Of a stretch of 64,000 nt of DNA, positions 59,970 to 64,000 are shown piece by piece. Position 1 is the stretch's first letter. The number at the start of each line of letters is the position of its first letter. The translations under genes were made by a program, and so were the position numbers. The stretch comes from Dehalococcoidia bacterium (GTDB lineage: Bacteria > Chloroflexota > Dehalococcoidia > Lucifugimonadales > HRBIN23), in contig JANXCH010000002.1 of the NCBI GenBank assembly GCA_025060295.1, positions 62,001 through 126,000 on the forward strand. The letters run 5' to 3'. Below the pieces are notes generated by a model. It had not been told where the DNA came from and made no database searches. It worked only from the letters and a program-made list of their open reading frames with translations.

Positions 59970-61010
59970 TCAGGAGGTGGGCGGGCCATCGTGTCCACCC
60001 CTTGCTTCCTCGTTCCCCCTACGGGCGCGGGGATGGCTGGCCAAGTACACCCGCCGCGTCTCGGGCTGGCTGATGTGGGTATAAATCTGGGTCGTTGTGG
60101 GGGAGGCGTGCCCCAGTAGTTCCTGTACCGCCCGCAGGTCTGCCCCTCCCTCCAGCAGATGGGTGGCGAAAGAGTGGCGGAGGGTGTGGGGGTGCACCCA
60201 GCCGTCCACCCCTGCCCGCACTGCCCATCGCTTCACCACCACCTCCATCCACCGCACCGACAGGGGCTGTCCCCAGCGGTTGAGGAACAGGGCGTCGCAG
60301 GTCTGGTCTCCTTTAAGGGCAGGGCGTCCCTCTTGCAGGTAACGGGCCAGGGCCTGCTGGGCCGGCACACCGAAAAAGGCGATGCGCTGCTTGGAGCCTT
60401 TGCCCCACACCCGCACCTGGCGCCGAGCCAGGTCGACATCCTGCAGGCGCAACCCCGCTGCCTCACTCACTCGCAGGCCAGCCCCGTAGAGTAGTTCCAG
60501 AAGCGCCCGATCGCGCAAAGCCAAAGGGGTAGTGCCCTTCGCCTCCTCCACGATGTGATGGGCCTGGACGCTGTCCAATACTTGCGGGAGGGTGCGCCCC
60601 AGTTTCAAGCGGGCGAGGTAAGCCGTCGGATTCTGGGGGATATGCCCTCTGCGGTGCAGGAAGCGGAAGAAGGAGCGGAGGGCGCTGACCTGCCGGGCGA
60701 TGCTGCGGGGGGCATAGCCGAAGCGTCGGATGCGCCCCCCTACTTGGACCGGCTTCGCCTCGCTCATGAGCCAGTGCAGATAGCGGCGAAGCAGGGGAAG
60801 GTTCACCTGCTCCCATTCCTTCACGTCCTCCCTCTCCAAAAGGGTCCAGAAGGGGGCCAAATCGTTTAGGTAGTTGCGCCGGGTGCGGGGTGCCAACCCC
60901 CGTTGGGCCACTAAGTATTCCGCATAGGCGGTATAGAAGGGGTGAAGCCAGGATGCCCCCCCAGGGCACCCCGGCCCACACGGCTTGGGGGGATGGGGGA
61001 GATGGGGCAT
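59970..61010 (-). CDS. xerC: Tyrosine recombinase XerC/XerD
   Basis: 346 aa. An N-terminal SAM-like core-binding domain (YAEYLVAQRGLAPRTRRNYLNDL) precedes the catalytic domain with all residues: Arg in GAGLRVSEA, Lys in GKGSKQR, HxxR in HTLRHSFATHLLEGGADL, His in LLGHAS and the Tyr nucleophile in TTQIYTHIS. Length is slightly above the usual 300 aa owing to an N-terminal extension and a C-terminal tail. The gene follows topA directly, as often for the chromosomal dimer-resolution recombinase. Confidence 0.93.
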   Translation of the reverse strand: MPHLPHPPKPCGPGCPGGASWLHPFYTAYAEYLVAQRGLAPRTRRNYLNDLAPFWTLLEREDVKEWEQVNLPLLRRYLHWLMSEAKPVQVGGRIRRFGYAPRSIARQVSALRSFFRFLHRRGHIPQNPTAYLARLKLGRTLPQVLDSVQAHHIVEEAKGTTPLALRDRALLELLYGAGLRVSEAAGLRLQDVDLARRQVRVWGKGSKQRIAFFGVPAQQALARYLQEGRPALKGDQTCDALFLNRWGQPLSVRWMEVVVKRWAVRAGVDGWVHPHTLRHSFATHLLEGGADLRAVQELLGHASPTTTQIYTHISQPETRRVYLASHPRARRGNEEARGGHDGPPTS

Positions 61011-63134
61011 CTAGCCCTCCAGGGCGGGCACCGGTTCCCCTTCGGGCACCGGCCCCTTCCATGCACACTGCAGGCATTCGGCCCGTTTGCCCCGCGCCGC
61101 CACCACCAGCCCTCCACACTCGGGGCAGGGTTGGGGCAGGGGGCGACGGTGAGTAGCGAAGGCGCAGGTGGGGTAGTTGGAGCATCCATAGAAAAGACCC
61201 TTGCCCTTGCCGCGGCGCGCCTTACGCTCCACCAGGTCGCCCCCACACTGGGGGCACACTGCCCCCGTGCGCACCTGGTAGGGCTTAGCGTTGCGACAAT
61301 GGGGGTAGCCGCTACAGGAGAGGAAGAGCCCATACCGTCCCCGCCGTAAAAGCATGGGGCGCCCACACTGCGCACAGATCTCCCCCGTGCTGATGTCTAC
61401 CCGTTGGGCGCGGGCTTTGGCCTGCTCCAGGTCGCGGGCGAAGGGCTGGTAGAAGGCTTTCAGCACCTCCACCCGTTGGCGCTTCCCCTCGGCGATGGCG
61501 TCCAAGTCCTCCTCCATCTGGGCGGTGAAGTTATAGTCCACAATATCGGGGAAATAGTGCACCAAGAGGTCGTTCACGGCGAAGCCCAAGGGGGTAGGCA
61601 CCAGTCGCCCATTCTCTCGCCGCACATAGCCCCGCTCCTGTATGGTGGAGACCGTGGGAGCGTAAGTGCTGGGGCGCCCAATGCCCCGCTCCTCTAGCGC
61701 CTTAATGAGGGACGCCTCGGTGTAGCGGGGCGGGGGCTGCGTGAAGTGCTGCACCGGCTCCAGGCGGGTGCAGTCCAACAACTCGCCTTTCTGCAGGGAG
61801 GGAAGGTTCCCCTCGGCCTCCTCCTCGGGCTCGTCTTTCCCCTCCTCATACACAGTGCGGAAGCCCAGGAACTTCACGGTGGAGCCACTGGCCCGAAACA
61901 GATACGAGGTGCCCGATAGGGTGCGGGCGTGAATGTCCACACTGACTGTGTCCAGAACGGCGTCGGCCATCTGGGACGCCACGAAGCGCTTCCAAATGAG
62001 GTCATACAGGCGGAACTGGTCGGGGGTGAGGTAGTCCTTGACCTGGGAGGGGTCCCGATGCACCGAGGTGGGGCGGATGGCCTCGTGGGCCTCCTGTGCC
62101 CCCTTGACCTTGCTGGTATAGGCGCGTGGCGAGGGCGGGAGATAGTTAGCCCCCCACCGCTGGCGGATATAGCCCCGCGCCTCTTGCTGGGCGGTCTCGG
62201 CGACGTGGGGCGAGTCGGTGCGCATATAGGTGATGAGGCCCACAGCCCCCTGGTCGCCCAGGGGAACCCCCTCGTACAGTTGCTGGGCGATAAGCATCGT
62301 CTGACGGGCGGACATGCGCAGTTTGCGCCAGGCCTCTTGCTGGAGGGTGCTGGTGATGAAGGGGGGCGGGGGCTTCTGGTGCACCTCCTTGGAGCGCACC
62401 TCGGCCACCTGCCAGTGTGCCCCCTGCAGGTCGTGCACGATGCGTTGAGTGGTCTCCTCATTGGGGAGGGGCAGGCGCTCCTTCTCCCCGAGGCGGCTGA
62501 ACAGGCGGGCGGTGAAGACGGCCCCCTGGGGGCGCTTGCGCAGGTGGGCTGTGAGCGTCCAATACTCCTGGGGGACAAAGGCCAGAATTTCCCTTTCCCG
62601 CTCCACCACCAGGCGCAAAGCCGCCGATTGCACCCGCCCCGCCGACAGGGGCCCCCGCCAAATCTTCTGCCACAAAAAGGGGCTCAGGGTGTAGCCCACC
62701 AGACGGTCCAGGATACGGCGGGCCTGCTGGGCTTCCACCAAGTGCATATCAATGGGACGGGGATGGCGGAAGGCCTCCCGCACAGCCTGTTCGGTGATTT
62801 CGTGAAACGCCACCCGCCGCACCTTGCGGGGGTCCAGCCGCGCCGCCTGCACCAAGTGCCAGGCGATGGCTTCCCCCTCCCGGTCGGGGTCTGTGGCCAG
62901 GTAGACCGCCTCCGCGTCCCGAGCAAGCCTCTGCACCTCTTGGATGACAGGGCGCTTGTCGGGCAGGGTAACATAGGTTGGCTCAAAGCCGTTGGCGATC
63001 TCCACGCCCAGGCGGTCTTTGGGCAGGTCGCGCACATGGCCTTTAGAGGCCTTCACCACATACCCCGTGCCCAAAATGTGGGCCAGGGTGCGCGCCTTGG
63101 CGGGGGATTCCACAATCACCAGGCGATCTGGCAT
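61011..63134 (-). CDS. topA: DNA topoisomerase I
   Basis: 707 aa from the ATG at 63134. TOPRIM domain RLVIVESPAKARTLAHIL with DPDREGEAIAWHL, the active-site Tyr in ITYMRTDSPHVAE, RPTSVHRDPSQVKDYLTPDQF, and three C-terminal C4 zinc fingers (CAQCGRPM, CPQCGGDL, CPECGGLV). It relaxes negative supercoils. dprA-topA-xer is the classical neighbourhood. Confidence 0.97.
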   Translation of the reverse strand: MPDRLVIVESPAKARTLAHILGTGYVVKASKGHVRDLPKDRLGVEIANGFEPTYVTLPDKRPVIQEVQRLARDAEAVYLATDPDREGEAIAWHLVQAARLDPRKVRRVAFHEITEQAVREAFRHPRPIDMHLVEAQQARRILDRLVGYTLSPFLWQKIWRGPLSAGRVQSAALRLVVEREREILAFVPQEYWTLTAHLRKRPQGAVFTARLFSRLGEKERLPLPNEETTQRIVHDLQGAHWQVAEVRSKEVHQKPPPPFITSTLQQEAWRKLRMSARQTMLIAQQLYEGVPLGDQGAVGLITYMRTDSPHVAETAQQEARGYIRQRWGANYLPPSPRAYTSKVKGAQEAHEAIRPTSVHRDPSQVKDYLTPDQFRLYDLIWKRFVASQMADAVLDTVSVDIHARTLSGTSYLFRASGSTVKFLGFRTVYEEGKDEPEEEAEGNLPSLQKGELLDCTRLEPVQHFTQPPPRYTEASLIKALEERGIGRPSTYAPTVSTIQERGYVRRENGRLVPTPLGFAVNDLLVHYFPDIVDYNFTAQMEEDLDAIAEGKRQRVEVLKAFYQPFARDLEQAKARAQRVDISTGEICAQCGRPMLLRRGRYGLFLSCSGYPHCRNAKPYQVRTGAVCPQCGGDLVERKARRGKGKGLFYGCSNYPTCAFATHRRPLPQPCPECGGLVVAARGKRAECLQCAWKGPVPEGEPVPALEG

Positions 63135-63141
63135 ACCACCC

Positions 63142-64000
63142 TCATCTTGCGCTGTCGGTGCGCACGAAGTGCATCCCCCCCACCTGGCGCACCCGCCCAC
63201 TAACCTCCAGCATGGTTAAGGTAGCGCTCACCACAGGCATGGGCAGGCCGGTGCGCCGGCGCAGGTCGTCAATGTGCATCGCCTCCGTCCCGAGCGCCTC
63301 AAGCACCAACGACGCCTCATCGCGCACGGCCGATGAGGGCGGTGAGGCGGGGGGGCTAGGCTCAAGAAGGAAGGGTTGCACGGCCGGGGTCTCCAGGCGC
63401 AGTTCCTCCAGGATGTCCTGCACCTGCGTAACCAGTTTGGCGCCCTCTTGGATGAGGCGATGGGTGCCCGCCGAGGCAGGGGAGGTGATGGGGCCGGGGA
63501 CGGCAAACACCTCCCGCCCCTGGGACAGGGCCCATTGCACTGTGGACATGGCCCCACTTTCCAAAGGGGCCTCCACCACCAGGACACCCCAGGCTAGCCC
63601 GCTGAGGATACGGTTGCGGCGGTGGAACTGGAACGGTTCGGGGCGCGTGCCCAGGGGGTATTCGGTGAGCACCGCCCCCTGGGTGGCGATGCGCCGGGCG
63701 AGGAAGCGATGCTGTTGGGGATACAGGCGGTCCAGCCCCCCCGCCACCACGGCGATGGTGCGCCCCCCGGCCTCAAGGGCGGTCTGGTGGGCGCAGGCGT
63801 CTATGCCCTGGGCCAACCCGCTCACGATAGTGAACCCCTCCTCCACCAGGGCGCGGGTCAAGAGCCGACATGCCTCTAGGCCGTAGGGGGTGGCCTGGCG
63901 GGTGCCCACTACGGCCAGGGCGCGGTCATCCTGCGGTTGCAGGTTGCCCTGCACAAAGAGCACAGGGGGCACGTCGGTGGTCTCCCGAATTTCCTTCAGG
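63142..64000 (-). CDS. dprA: DNA processing protein DprA (C-terminal part; gene runs off the window)
   Basis: At least 286 residues are present. The Rossmann-fold DNA-binding core has ALAVVGTRQATPYG, IVSGLAQGIDACAHQTAL, GTRPEPFQFHRRNRILSGLAWG and VPGPITSPASAGTHRLI; the C-terminal winged-helix domain (LVLEALGTEAMHIDDLRRRTGL) is complete. DprA loads RecA on incoming single-stranded DNA in transformation. The N-terminal SAM-like domain is beyond the window end. The stop lies 7 nt before topA. Confidence 0.94.
   Translation of the reverse strand, partial: LKEIRETTDVPPVLFVQGNLQPQDDRALAVVGTRQATPYGLEACRLLTRALVEEGFTIVSGLAQGIDACAHQTALEAGGRTIAVVAGGLDRLYPQQHRFLARRIATQGAVLTEYPLGTRPEPFQFHRRNRILSGLAWGVLVVEAPLESGAMSTVQWALSQGREVFAVPGPITSPASAGTHRLIQEGAKLVTQVQDILEELRLETPAVQPFLLEPSPPASPPSSAVRDEASLVLEALGTEAMHIDDLRRRTGLPMPVVSATLTMLEVSGRVRQVGGMHFVRTDSAR

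Overview
The window is a gene-dense, high-GC bacterial chromosome segment with short intergenic gaps, many ATGA or GTGA start/stop overlaps and frequent GTG starts. No 16S rRNA is present, so the lineage is inferred. Tandem CaiB/BaiF and CitE-like genes, a secreted protein ending in paired GWN modules, two family-5 ABC solute-binding lipoproteins with long Pro/Thr linkers, and complete nadABC and rib sets fit a Chloroflexota bacterium of the Dehalococcoidia/SAR202 type. Promoters that can be read resemble the housekeeping sigma consensus (TTGACA or TTGCCA, 17 nt, TATNCT).

Layout. 1-4.1 kb: 5' end of a 2-oxoacid dehydrogenase E1 beta gene (minus), then a plus-strand operon of hyuB, an OsmC-family gene with an in-frame UGA at its catalytic Cys followed by a SECIS-like hairpin (probable selenoprotein), a cytosolic HtrA-like protease and an unknown gene. 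4.3-9.3 kb: a decayed MmgE/PrpD fragment, a peptide-type solute-binding lipoprotein, yraN, rnhB, dinB-like and mnmA. 9.4-15.4 kb: a 907-aa secreted protein, an MBL hydrolase, glmS and an Rrf2/IscR-like regulator. 15.4-19.3 kb: a sulfur operon (moeB-like, cysteine synthase, tusA, dsrE2, two-domain rhodanese) with a terminator before moeB and a second, elaborate attenuator before tusA that includes a 14-aa leader peptide with four Cys codons. 19.3-31 kb: a VirB11-like ATPase with a VWA protein, nadC-nadB-nadA-miaB behind tRNA-Ser, a free-standing structured ncRNA candidate with its own promoter and terminator, two NUDIX genes, tRNA-Thr, an alpha/beta hydrolase and tRNA-Gly.

31-44.4 kb is the accessory part. 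A debris region behind tRNA-Gly holds a broken excisionase-type HTH gene and a CRISPR-like single repeat. Then come three tandem CitE-like genes, two CoA-transferases and a cupin, facing a convergent family-5 ABC importer, and a second debris region with two related degenerate repeats. After these are an acyl-CoA synthetase, a broken aspartic-protease gene and an AT-richer island with two small membrane proteins. 44.4-64 kb returns to core genes: a 2-hydroxyacid dehydrogenase, a methyltransferase, pheT (without pheS), pncA, a metallo-dependent hydrolase, a short mutY, a DAO-type oxidase, ribD-ribE-ribBA-ribH, dcd, pepP, aroQ, a frameshifted relE-like toxin with an overlapping partner, a Xer recombinase, topA and the 3' part of dprA.

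How the genes fit together. The sulfur operon appears to link cysteine synthesis with persulfide trafficking, and both attenuators suggest control by sulfur status. NAD is covered by de novo synthesis (nadABC) and salvage (pncA). The 31.8-41.2 kb block looks like a catabolic module: import by the ABC system, CoA activation by transferases, and C-C cleavage by CitE-like lyases. Its substrate cannot be read from the sequence.
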